NCBI GenBank assembly: GCA_016716885.1
Contig: JADJUV010000035.1
Location: forward strand, 1 to 64,000
Reading direction: 5' to 3'
Source: Candidatus Trichofilum aggregatum
Lineage (GTDB): Bacteria; Chloroflexota; Anaerolineae; Promineifilales; Promineifilaceae
DNA: 64,000 nucleotides
The translations under genes and the position numbers were made by a program. Shown piece by piece: positions 54,801 to 62,800 of the stretch. Each line of letters begins with the position of its first letter. The first letter of the stretch is position 1. The notes beneath the pieces are model-generated. The model was not told where the DNA came from. It saw nothing but the letters and a program-made list of their open reading frames with translations, and searched no databases.

Positions 54801-56547
54801 TCGCACCACCGCCGAAATAAGCATAATTGTTGTCGAACTGACTCAGCGTAATGGTTGCTGAAGCCCCGTCACTGAGATAAACGGCCCCGCCACTACCCAA
54901 TATTGAAGTATCGGGCGCCTCATTATTGAGGAAAGCCACCTGGCTAATGAATGCCTCGCCATCCACCAGAATGGCTCCGCCCGGATTCGCCAGACCTTCC
55001 TGAATGGTCAAACCGGATAAATTAAGGCTGAAACCCGCCGAAACGTGGAAAGCCCGGTCCAGTCCGTTGGCGTCAATGAGGGTGACACTGGCCCCGGCTC
55101 CAACAATGGTCAAATTAGCGCTAATGTCGAGGTCGCCGGTTGCGGCCGCGTCCTCGCCCATGCCAACAACAGACAAGGAATAAGTGCCAGTCGGGAGCGT
55201 AATGGTATGAGCACCAGTCAAGGCGTTCGCTTCCTGAATAGCCGCCCGCAAACTACATCCTTCTACAGCCCCGGAAGAACAACTGCCATCACCAGGGAGA
55301 TCGTCAGCTCCGTCCGCAAATTTATCAACGACAAAATTGAAGCTAGCGGCTGCCACCGGGACCACATCGCTAAATTCAGAGGTGTTGCCATTGGCATCGG
55401 TGGCTGTAGCAATGATGGTATCACCCGCCAAAATATCAAGCGCGGCCGCGTTGCCCAAATCCACACTCGTTGCCCCCGGCCCCGCCAGCGTGTCACTACC
55501 CAGATAAATCCGGCCTTCGTCATTGCCGATAAGCTCTGCTCCGTCACTCTCTGCTTCATAAAAGTCTATTGTTACGGGATAGGCACTATTCATCACCAAT
55601 GAATCGAGGCTATACTCAATAGTCAGATTCCCGGCTATCGTGGCGGTCGTCAGAACCGGATAATTTTGCAAGTTGTTGGGGCCAGTATCAGCGTCGTCAG
55701 GGTCGTTGAGAGTAACCCCCTCCCCAATCAGGTCAATCCCCAACCCACCGTTGTTGTAGATGTTATTGCCGCGAACGATAACGTTTTGTGAGTCCGGTCC
55801 ACCAAATGTGCCGACACCAACGCCAACCCCGAAATTGTTGGCGATAATATTGGCCTGGCCTGCACCTAGCCCCCCAATGACATCATTCTGGCTGGAGACA
55901 ATGGAAATACCATAAGGAACGCCGGGTGAACCATTCCCCAGGCTACCGATTCCGGTGGCATCCACGCCAATATGGTTACCCTGGATAATGTTATTGCCGG
56001 ACGGGCGGGTGGTGTCGCCAGCTAAATAAATCCCATACCCCGTATTGCCGGAAATCACGTTATCCAGTATCTGATTGTTATTACTCCCAAAAAGATCCAG
56101 CGCGCTGAAAGCCGCACCGCCCAAAGCGACCAGCCCCGTTACATCTGTCCCAATATAGTTATTTTGAATGAGATTATTGGAAGGAGATGTCGTGTTGTCG
56201 CTGAAGTTAGGCAACGTGATCTGGTTGGTGCCATTGCCGGAAATCAGGTTACGTTGGGTATCTGCCGGGCCGCCGATGACATTATTGTCCGAGTCCTGTT
56301 GCAGTTCGATCCCGTAAGAGGTATTGCCTAAAGCGCTGGTACCCGTCGGGTCCGTGCCGATAAAATTGCACGCAATGGTGTGGTTACTGGCATAAGCTCC
56401 ATTAATGCCAATGTAGAAGCGGTTGATGACCAGGCCCCGGATCGTACTGCCATCAGCACTAAAGGCGGCCAAGTCCAAACCATTGGCAAAGGCCCCCGCC
56501 CCACTACCATCCAGTTCGATCAGAGAGTGGGCGGCCAGGCGGCGCAA
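48814..56547 (-). CDS. Giant multidomain exoprotein, C-terminal 2577 residues (C25 protease, TSP3, Ig-like, RTX)
   Basis: Continues the gene beginning at 58727; the frame is broken by one missing base near 56533. Domains in order: beta-helix (NHTIACNFIGTDPTGTSALG), a third CSLREA module (EGCSLRAAIQEANALTGAHT) with right-handed beta-helix, a lectin-like/jelly-roll part, the 16-unit NIAQLS array (53176-53463), and a gingipain-like C25 peptidase: YIVIVGGDEIIPQRR, catalytic His in SLNSHFDHFRF, Cys in IFSVGCHAGLNLF. Then come thrombospondin type 3 repeats (DSDTISDITDNCLLVANSDQ), three cadherin/He_PIG-like domains (FTWTPTQAQGPAGYPF) and about a dozen RTX calcium-binding nonapeptides (GGNGNDVICG). 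It is extracellular, probably calcium-stabilised, and may act as adhesin and protease. Confidence 0.85.
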   Translation of the reverse strand: MRRLAAHSLIELDGSGAGAFANGLDLAAFSADGSTIRGLVINRFYIGINGAYASNHTIACNFIGTDPTGTSALGNTSYGIELQQDSDNNVIGGPADTQRNLISGNGTNQITLPNFSDNTTSPSNNLIQNNYIGTDVTGLVALGGAAFSALDLFGSNNNQILDNVISGNTGYGIYLAGDTTRPSGNNIIQGNHIGVDATGIGSLGNGSPGVPYGISIVSSQNDVIGGLGAGQANIIANNFGVGVGVGTFGGPDSQNVIVRGNNIYNNGGLGIDLIGEGVTLNDPDDADTGPNNLQNYPVLTTATIAGNLTIEYSLDSLVMNSAYPVTIDFYEAESDGAELIGNDEGRIYLGSDTLAGPGATSVDLGNAAALDILAGDTIIATATDANGNTSEFSDVVPVAAASFNFVVDKFADGADDLPGDGSCSSGAVEGCSLRAAIQEANALTGAHTITLPTGTYSLSVVGMGEDAAATGDLDISANLTIVGAGASVTLIDANGLDRAFHVSAGFSLNLSGLTIQEGLANPGGAILVDGEAFISQVAFLNNEAPDTSILGSGGAVYLSDGASATITLSQFDNNYAYFGGGAIADAFTPSLTVNDSTFTSNSSVLGGGAIYLNGTSATINNSTFVSNSSDVGGAIHSNAIAVAINNSTFVNNSATNHGAVDARVGTITINNSTLSGNSASGLGATLGGQIGTGGTVEVSNSILSSGDPDNCDGTVVDLGNNLSWPAGNNCPGTQADPLLGSLGDNGGNTETVPLLIGSPAIGTGNNATCEATDQRGVVRPQGATCDIGAYEFTTVVIDFNGLAAENGASAVFLLNGTYGSDGVNFDFYIPNYIPGASPYLGSDYLRVETHPAGADSLLNFAVAMESVSVNYLNIGAAPAVLTAYNDFNDAADNVFAGTIVDQATSNSNGVLAVSGSCILSVQIEASGFDYIIDDLTFTPMVGSDSDNDGLVDQCDNSSRETSQTMQPGVPVEETALTNQDAQWFRLDVSVPGSVISATLTSDYDYDLYLFAPRIDEEYGQLRDIGNLVDIAQLSNIAQLSNIAQLSNIAQLSNIAQIYDVAQLSNIAQLSNIAQLSNIAQLSNIAQLSNIAQLSNIAQLSNIAQLSNIAQLSNIAQLSNIAQLSNIGEAGGIETLTGISAQPLPQTSEHIEVNVHELVGPWFLVVIPHNAAAVGQPFTLTSEALVPDEPVPVDTNLVPTFAPPPAAPAVETLILFNESRMNQFYTGSDTVASANLVNRLNALAADPNVNGEIINLDSYPEIMAAYQNWDANLENPQAANYVARTIKSLIYSLLESYPDVKYIVIVGGDEIIPQRRVIDATLVSNERTYLYYDAPSLAAAAKYRYYLSDDYYAASLPIAADGREIYIPQYGLGRLVEAPSEIAVMVDTFLAAPVLSPQNALVTGYDFLIDQANAVNSTLDGQGIQVDTLIDNTWTAQDFRDMAFDATAYDLISLNSHFDHFRFFPNDPTDVLSTEFDGTSNFDGRLIFSVGCHAGLNLFDDGTTLGFTGADFAQIFARHGATFIGNTGFGYGDGDLLAYSEQLMLNFTENLSYNPNPGQNSTLPTTGQALMLAKQRYLNSLGNGGLTSYDEKVLAELTLYGLPMLKVNMPVQTNAVPGGASVYTTTPPISTGGPIGATAWEQNLNFTYTPHTINDPVRSGTYYTVNGENGVQSTGNRPILPQTDVNFSSATEIARGVLMEGGSFTDMPFFDPVITQIITQEVTLPGEGVYLSQTLYPFSPVTINRFLTVDGTAQQRLVVVPGQFQATSVTADSIGIMRLYNSLDLLVFTAPFTETDFTSPNVWSVEAGVNAGNLEFAVDVSDSETGIHRVLVLYRDMTDTSWSAVDLTYNPSTGQATGSAPAPAGTVEYFVQAVDDVGNVALVLDHGVPFRVLSAAADTDSDTISDITDNCLLVANSDQADYDGDGLGDACDINADNDPIVDAFDAFLNNTNEWFDLDNDGTGDNADTDADNDTILDENDNCAVEANTDQADFDNDGLGNVCDSDDDNDTVPDGGDAFPFDPTRWSDYDGDGIDDSADNCPFVPNPDQTDANNNGIGDACDNTTPVNHPPVLQAIGDQTVAADALLTFTALATDMDTPTQTLSFYLTGEPMGATITSEGVFTWTPTQAQGPAGYPFDVCVTDGIDVVCETITVTVTVNTAPVLNPIGNQSVNEEVLLTFTAAANDNDLPANTLTFALTGIVPVGASITPAGVFTWTPDEAQGPNSYAVTIQVCDDGTPVLCAEETITVTVHEVNVAPVANNQSVTSDEDTSVNITLSGSDTDIPANTLTFTVVNGPTNGTLSGTAPYLVYTPAPGYNGSDSFTFQIHDGMVNSPLATVNLSITATLTCNGLAVTIMGTNASETINGTNGNDVILGLGGNDIINGGNGNDVICGSSGNDLLDGGNGHDTLIGGYGHDFLYGGNGNDMLDGGSGIDLLGGGNGDDIISGGPGIDLLFGENGNDTLNGGEDEDFLEGGNGNDVMMGGSDADKLYGDNGNDIMDGGDGNDLIIGANGNDTLIGGLGADKLYGESGNDLFYAGQSNCAGDGSIDRLEGGSGTDTAKGVLSDPDITISIEHKNC
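53176..53463 (-). repeat. 16 tandem 18-bp units encoding the hexapeptide NIAQLS
   Basis: 288 bases make exactly 16 units. Fifteen encode I/V-A-Q-L-S-N, and one (the fifth from the protein N-terminal side) encodes IAQIYD. Units differ at synonymous sites (for example AAC or AAT, CAA or CAG, CTG or TTA), so the protein sequence, not the DNA, is conserved. Units 5-8 show a 36-bp higher-order period. I-A-Q-L-S-N fits the left-handed beta-helix hexapeptide rule ([LIV][GAED]xx[STAV]x), giving about five coils. Confidence 0.92.
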
Positions 56548-58727
56548 CTGGCACCGGGCTGGGTCGTGCCATCAATAAAGACAGGGTCGCTGATGGTGGG
56601 TAAGGCGTAAGCCGGGGAGATGGTGTGAACACCGGCACCAGGGATATTGAAGTGAATGGAATCCGTGCCAGCCACTAAATTAGCTTCTTCGATGGCGGCC
56701 CGCAGGGTACATTCACCAGGGGTGGCTGTCTCGCACACACCGTTACCAGGGTTGCCGTCCACCGCATCGCTGGTGCTATTGACGGTGAAGATTAAACCGG
56801 TGGCAATGGCTACCGGGCTAAATTCCGAACTGTTGCCGTTGGCATCGGTAGCGGTAGCGACGATGGGATCACCGAAAACAATGCCGAGCGCGGCCGCGTT
56901 GCCCAAATCCACACTATCGGAACCCGGCCCCGCCAGCGTATCACTGCCCAGGTAAACCCGGCCTTCCCCACTGCCCACACTATCGGCCTCAAAAAACTCA
57001 ATCGTGACCGGGTAGGCAGTGTTGACCAGAGTCGAATCCAGGCTGTAATCAATAACCAGATTCCCCGCCATCGTGGTTGAGAACAGAACCGGGAAATTTT
57101 GCAAATTGTTAGAACCGGTATCCGCGTCATCCAGGTCGTTGACCGTTACCCCATCATTGCCCAGATCGATGCCTGTGACATTGCCCAGAGCTAGCGCACC
57201 CGTCGCGTCCGTGCCAATGTAGTTGCCTGCAACAACGGTGTTGGTAGCATTAGATAACCGCACCCCCATGAGATTGCCGGCAATCACGTTACGCTCATTG
57301 GCGTTGAAGGCATCGTTACTGCCATCTGTACCAATGAGGTTGTTATCTGAATCAGCAATAGAAATGCCATCAGGGTTGTTCATCGCTACCGTACCGGTCA
57401 CATCCGTACCGATATAATTCCCGGCGACCACATTGTTGTTAGAGCCACTGATAATCCAGATAGCTTCCGCGCCGGAGTTGGCGATAATATTGCGCTCCAG
57501 AGCGTCAGATACCCCATCCCCATTTGTGCCAATGCGGTTGTTGTTCGCCCCGTTATAGAGAACCAACGTTTCACTGCTATTGCCCAACGCAGCCGTCCCG
57601 GTACTATCCGTACCAATGTAATTTCCGGCTACCACGTTGGCGGTGGCGCCTTCAATCGTAATGGCATTTTGATTGCCCGAGATCACATTCCCTTCGGCGG
57701 CATCATTCACGCCATCACCGTCTGTACCGATAACAGTATTTTGCACATTGGTGTTACCGGTTAATCCCAGGGCAATACCGCCCACATTCGGTAGCGCACT
57801 GGTGCCGTTCGCATCGGTTCCAATCAGGTTACCCTGAATGAGATTACCATCGGCAACCCGACTGCCATCCCCTGTTACGGAAATCGCTTCGCTAACATTG
57901 CCGGAGATCAGATTGTTCAAAATCGAATTGGTATTCCCACCAAAGATATCAATCCCGCCAAAAGAACCCCCTCCCAAGTTCATTGTGCCATTGACATCCG
58001 TACCGACATAATTGTTCTCAATAACGTTATCATAGGGTGTAGAACCATAATTGCCCAAGGTTACCTGTTGCACCGTATTCCCGGAAATCAAATTGCGCTG
58101 GCTAACAGCAGATCCACCAACCGTGTTGTCATGAGAATCTTGCTGGATAAACATTCCATAGTTATTGGCTATCGCCAGAGAACCCGTGGCGTCCGTGCCA
58201 ACGAAATTGCACTCAAGGGTGTGATCACTGCTGTTTGCAATTTGAATACCCGCACCAGCAAAGCCATTAACCACTAGACCCCGTATGGTGCTCCCGTTAG
58301 TACCAAAACTGAGGTCCAATCCGGTCGAAGCCCCGGCGCTTGCGCCATTCAACTCAATGAGAAGCGTAGGCGGCCAGGCCGCACAACTCGCGCCCGGCTG
58401 GGTCAGGCCATCAATTACAACCGGGCCAGTAAGCCAGGGGTACGCTGAGGTAGGGGAAATGGTGTGCACACCTGCGCCGGGAATGTTGAAGCTGATCGCA
58501 TCGGCACCAAACAGGGCATTGGCTTCCTCAATGGCCGCACGGAGGGTGCAATCCAACCCTTCAGTGGAACAGATGCCATCACCAGGGGTAGCATCACCCA
58601 AGTCGCCTGTGCTGTTGACGGTGAAGGTGGCGGCTTGTAGCGGCCGCGACCACGGGTTCAGCAGTAAAAAGGAAAAAAGGATAAGAGCGAGAAAAGGGGT
58701 AAGAAGACGGCGAAACTTACTGGACAT
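56520..58727 (-). CDS. Giant multidomain exoprotein, N-terminal part (signal peptide, CSLREA, beta-helix)
   Basis: Start chosen at MSSKFRRLLTPFLALILFSF (58727), where GAGGAGG sits seven bases upstream; an in-frame ATG 33 bases earlier has no such site. The signal peptide is followed by CSLREA module 1 (LDCTLRAAIEEANALFGADA), a long series of beta-helix rungs (NNVVAGNYIGTDVTGTVAMN), and CSLREA module 2 (GECTLRAAIEEANLVAGTDS). The frame ends at AWPPTL-stop. The paralogous segment in module 1 reads AWPPTLLIELNG; adding one C (CTCTGATC to CTCCTGATC) continues directly into LIELDGSG of the next entry. Combined gene 58727-48814, about 3300 residues, secreted. Confidence 0.87.
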   Translation of the reverse strand: MSSKFRRLLTPFLALILFSFLLLNPWSRPLQAATFTVNSTGDLGDATPGDGICSTEGLDCTLRAAIEEANALFGADAISFNIPGAGVHTISPTSAYPWLTGPVVIDGLTQPGASCAAWPPTLLIELNGASAGASTGLDLSFGTNGSTIRGLVVNGFAGAGIQIANSSDHTLECNFVGTDATGSLAIANNYGMFIQQDSHDNTVGGSAVSQRNLISGNTVQQVTLGNYGSTPYDNVIENNYVGTDVNGTMNLGGGSFGGIDIFGGNTNSILNNLISGNVSEAISVTGDGSRVADGNLIQGNLIGTDANGTSALPNVGGIALGLTGNTNVQNTVIGTDGDGVNDAAEGNVISGNQNAITIEGATANVVAGNYIGTDSTGTAALGNSSETLVLYNGANNNRIGTNGDGVSDALERNIIANSGAEAIWIISGSNNNVVAGNYIGTDVTGTVAMNNPDGISIADSDNNLIGTDGSNDAFNANERNVIAGNLMGVRLSNATNTVVAGNYIGTDATGALALGNVTGIDLGNDGVTVNDLDDADTGSNNLQNFPVLFSTTMAGNLVIDYSLDSTLVNTAYPVTIEFFEADSVGSGEGRVYLGSDTLAGPGSDSVDLGNAAALGIVFGDPIVATATDANGNSSEFSPVAIATGLIFTVNSTSDAVDGNPGNGVCETATPGECTLRAAIEEANLVAGTDSIHFNIPGAGVHTISPAYALPTISDPVFIDGTTQPGASCAAWPPTL

Positions 58728-58760
58728 GGGTTTCCTCCTCAAGAAACGCGATAAAAACAA

Positions 58761-59058
58761 GGGGTCTAGTTTAAGAGTAGGTGATTCAACTTAAGTTTCT
58801 GATTACTACTCTGGCAAAAGGGAAATAGGCCATAACCGGAATACGTCCAGAAATCCGGTTATGGCCTTTCACTCCCCTGGCACAGAGAAACGAACTTATA
58901 AAGCGTGATGTATGAGGCATAAAGTGGTGAATACCTGAAGTTTGGCGTTTTTGGGCTGACCTCTGGAGATCAAGAGACTGAGAGATTAAGAGATTTCCAG
59001 AGGTCGGACTAACTTTCGCCAAAGTCGAGTGAATAAGCAGAGCCATGGGTAATCACTG
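58761..59058. other. Intergenic region with hairpin and TCTCTTAATCTC repeat, 298 bp
   Basis: GGCCATAACCGGA (58828-58840) and TCCGGTTATGGCC (58854-58866) form a 13-bp perfect stem, a likely terminator for the small minus-strand gene at 59059. At 58935-59010 lies AGTTTGGCGTTTTTGGGCTG then AGATTAAGAGATTTCC, the reversed copy of the element at 20545 and 43885. The promoter of the giant exoprotein should also lie here. Confidence 0.6.
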
Positions 59059-59283
59059 TTAGTGGCTGGACAGTGGCACGTTGGGTACTTCAGATGAGGG
59101 TGAGAGTTCATCAGTTATGGCTGAGAGATAAGCCACAAATGATTCGAGTGACAGGAAGACATATCGCTGGCCAGACTGGGGATCAACAAGGGTATAACGC
59201 CAGACTGCCTGCCCATTTTCTTGCTGTTCAGGCCAGAAGCGGAGCATATAACTATGATAGGGTAGCGGTAATGGCTTAAGCAT
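59059..59283 (-). CDS. Small hypothetical protein (74 aa)
   Basis: Sequence MLKPLPLPYHSYMLRFWPEQ then WRYTLVDPQSGQRYVFLSLESFVAYLSAI. I recognise the pattern HSYMLRxW...WRxxLxDPxxGxRxxFxSLExxxAYL from small uncharacterised Chloroflexota proteins, which supports a real gene. It is soluble, with no signal peptide or Cys. The second Met (MLRFWPEQ) is an alternative start. It lies upstream of the giant exoprotein but is separated from it by a hairpin. Function unknown. Confidence 0.65.
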   Translation of the reverse strand: MLKPLPLPYHSYMLRFWPEQQENGQAVWRYTLVDPQSGQRYVFLSLESFVAYLSAITDELSPSSEVPNVPLSSH

Positions 59284-59815
59284 AAATGACCTTGTCTCCC
59301 AGACAAGTCCGTCATGACGAAAGTAAGCCTTAGGCTTTTATGACACGCCTCACCCTGGGTTTGTCGCCGGAAACCCCCGGGGGGGGGCCGGCCCGGGGGG
59401 GGGGGGGGGCGGGGGGGGGTTTTTGGGGGGGGGGGCCCCCCTCCGGCTGTCCCGGGCCCTTCTTCCCCGGAAGCGTTAGGGGGATGGGTCTTCCGACTCA
59501 ATTGACGATGGGCTTAGGTAAAGCTGGTCGAGTCTCTCATCTCAGTTCCGTCGGTTATTTAATCCTTGATCCTTAGGATTCGTTCCAAAATAAGTCCCAT
59601 CCAGACCTGACAGATTTTAAGAAATCTGTCAGGTCTAAATCGGGCGATTATTTTTAGATACTCACTCAGCCTACCAGAGGCTTCCAAATTAACGTACTGG
59701 TACTACAATACCGGTCTATCGTGATCGAAACGTGATCGCAGCGTGAATAAGGGGTAAAAGTGAGTAAACTGAAACCGGGTATAATTAAACGCATCTGGCC
59801 AGGGAAGAGGCTCTT
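59284..59815. other. Intergenic region with garbled G runs, dispersed element and hairpin, 532 bp
   Basis: 59370-59460 holds G runs up to 15 and looks like corrupted sequence directly next to a damaged copy of the GTCGGAAGACCCATCCCCC element (59463-59540). A perfect 15-bp hairpin follows: AGACCTGACAGATTT (59603-59617), loop TAAG, AAATCTGTCAGGTCT (59622-59636). 59668-59700 repeats a word from 48785-48815. GTGATCGAAACGTGATCGCA at about 59730-59750 is a short direct repeat near the promoter of the next gene. No gene is supported. Confidence 0.6.
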
Positions 59816-62800
59816 ATGTTTGCCTTACGTCTTTTAGGTACACCACAAATCACGCACAATCAACAACCCATAGATAATTTACCAGCAGCGAAAAGCCAGG
59901 CGTTGCTGTTTTATCTGGCTTGCCGCGGCCGCGTTCAGTCCCGTCTAGCTCTCAGTGGTTTACTCTGGCCTGACAAAAGTGACGGCGAAGCCCGCATGAA
60001 TTTGCGCCAGGCACTGTACCAGTTGCGCCAAACATTGCCTGGTTTGATAGATGCCAGCCGGGAAACAATTGCCCTCAGCCATGATAGAGCGCCGGAAGTA
60101 GACGTTTGGCTATTTCAACAAGAGATCACGCGGGGGCTGGCCGGTCATTGGACTGATTTACGTGCGGCCGCGGACCGTTACCAGGGCGATTTTCTAAGTG
60201 GTTTCTATCTAGACGACACCCCCGGCTTTGAAGAATGGATGCTGGTAGAGCGAGAGCGTCTGCGCGGACTGGCCCTACAAGCCTTTCATCAATTAGCCCA
60301 TTATTTCACCCGGCAAAAAGAGTTGGGGACTGGCCTCATTTACGCCGGGCAGTTATTGGCCCTGGAGCCACTACGGGAGGAGTCTCATCAACAGATGATG
60401 CGGCTCCTGGCGAGTGACGGCCAGATAGGGGCGGCCCTGGCACAATATGAACGTTGTCGGCAACTGCTGTCTGAGGAGCTAGGCGTTGCCCCCTCAGCCG
60501 AAACAATCGCTTTGTATGAAGCGATTATGGTGGGTCAGGTGAACCGGTCGCGGCCGCGAGTCACCAGCCCCGCCTCCCCATCCCCCCATAACCTGCCCGC
60601 CCAACCCACCCCCTTCATTGGCCGCGAGCGTGAATTAGCCGAACTAGCCCAGTTGTGTCACCAGGAAGGCGCACGGCTTATTACCATCATTGGGCCGGGG
60701 GGGATGGGCAAAACCCGTTTTAGTCTGGCCTTTGCCGAAAAATGCCTGGATTTGTCGGCCACGTATTACCCGGACGGTGTGTATTTTGTGGTTCTGACCA
60801 ATGTAAACCCCACGCCCGAAATAGCGGTAACCGACCAGATTAGCCTGGCGGTAAACCAGGGGTTGGGGCTTACGCCGGAATGGGGTGGTCTCTCAGCCGG
60901 TTCCCCCAAACAGCAACTATTAGATTATCTGCGGCCGCGACGCCTCTTATTAATCCTGGACAATTTTGAACATCTGCAACAGGGTCACCTCTTGTTAGCC
61001 GAACTATTACAAACCTCCCCCGCTATCCGCATCATTGTCACCTCGCGTGAGCGGTTAAGTTTGTATGAAGAGCGGGTTTTCCGCTTAACAGGCCTGGCCC
61101 TTCCCCAACTCAATGAACTGACCCCGAATGAATCCGCCCGACGACCAGGCAATTCGCCCCAGATGACCACCTTAATTCAGGCCGAAGCGGTGCAATTATT
61201 TATGCAAGCGGCTCAGCGGGTACGTCACACCTTTCAGCCCCGTCCAGAGGAGTGGCCGATATTGGTGGGGCTGTGTGTGTTGCTCAATGGTATGCCGCTG
61301 GCGCTAGAACTCGCGGCCGCGTGGGTAGACATTCTCAATCTGGCCGATATTCTGGCCGAGCTAGAACAGGATTTGAGCCTGCTCAGCACCAATTTGAACA
61401 ATGTCGCGGAGCGCCACCGAAGTTTGCAACAGATTTTTGAGTATGCCTGGCAACGACTCAGCCCCGAAGAGCAATCCCTGTTAGCCGCCTTGACCGTGTT
61501 TCGTGGGGGGTTCACCCGTTCCGCGGCCGCGGCCATCACCCAGCGCCCCCTTCACCCCCGCTTGCTGGCTAATCTGGTACATAAATCGCTCGTCACACTA
61601 GATGCCACCCAGGAACGTTACGAGATTCACGAATTGTTACGCCGTTTTACCACCCAAAAAATGGGGGAAGCCACATCAACGGCCCTGAAAGTGGTGCAAG
61701 GCCATTGCCACTATTACTGCACCCTACTTCAGCAACGAGAAGCCGAGTTAAAAGGCACAGGGCAAGAGAAAGCCTTGTCTGACCTGGAACGAGACCTGGA
61801 GAATATCCGGCGAGCCTGGCAATGGGCGGTAATCCGGCGCGAGATAGGGCTGATCGCGGCCGCGCTCAATGGTTTATTCATCCTCTTTGACACCCGCAGC
61901 CGTTTTCTGGAAGGCGAGGAATTATTTCGCGAAGCGGCCCTGCGTCTGGCCTGGGATGCCGAAAACCCGGTCGAAGTCATTACCCTGGCCCGGCTCCAGG
62001 CTCGCCAGGGGTGGTTCACCTTTCACCTGGGCCAACACAAAGAGAGCCTCCGTCTCCTACAGCGTAGTCTCACCTATCTCCATCAAGAAGGTCACGCCGC
62101 CGAAGCCGCGTTTTGCCTTAACTATTGGGGAGCGGTTCTGCGTCATCAGGGGCGCTACCAGGAAGCCATCGAACCGCTCCAACAAGCACTACAACTGGCC
62201 CAAACAGCCAACGACCCTTACCAGACCAGTTTATCGTTCAACACGCTAGGGCAGATCGCCTTTCTACAGGGCGATTATTCCACCGCCTACCTGCACTGCC
62301 AGGAAGGTTTACGCTTGAAACGCGCCATCGGCGACCGGCGCGGCATGATTTATTCACTGACATACCTGGGGCGCGTAGCCGAGGCCCAAGGCGCGTTTAC
62401 GGAAGCCCAACAACTGTTTCGCGAAAGTCTCGACATCCGCCAGGCGATTGGTGATCAGCGGGGGATGGCGAGTGCCTGGCAAAATTTGGGCAGCGTAAGT
62501 GTAGCCAGTGGTCAACTGACGAAAGCGGAAGTATCACTCCGACGGGGGCTGGCGATTTATCAAAGCATTGGGGATCGGCTGGGTAGTAGCCGCTGTTGGT
62601 TACGGTTAGGGGAGTTGTTGCTGGTGCGTGGTGATTTTGCGGCCGCGGAAAACCATCTGCTCCAGGGAATCACCCTGGCTCATATCATAGCCTCTGAGCC
62701 GGTGCTGGTAGCCAGTATTGTCGGGTTAGCCGCCGTATGGCTAAAAACGAACCGCCCGCAAAAGGCCCAGGTTTGCCTGACCTTTGTCGCCCATCTACCC

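Noticed and set aside
59340..59576. Open frame rich in Gly and Pro
   Set aside because: It is produced by runs of up to 15 G in a corrupted repeat copy.
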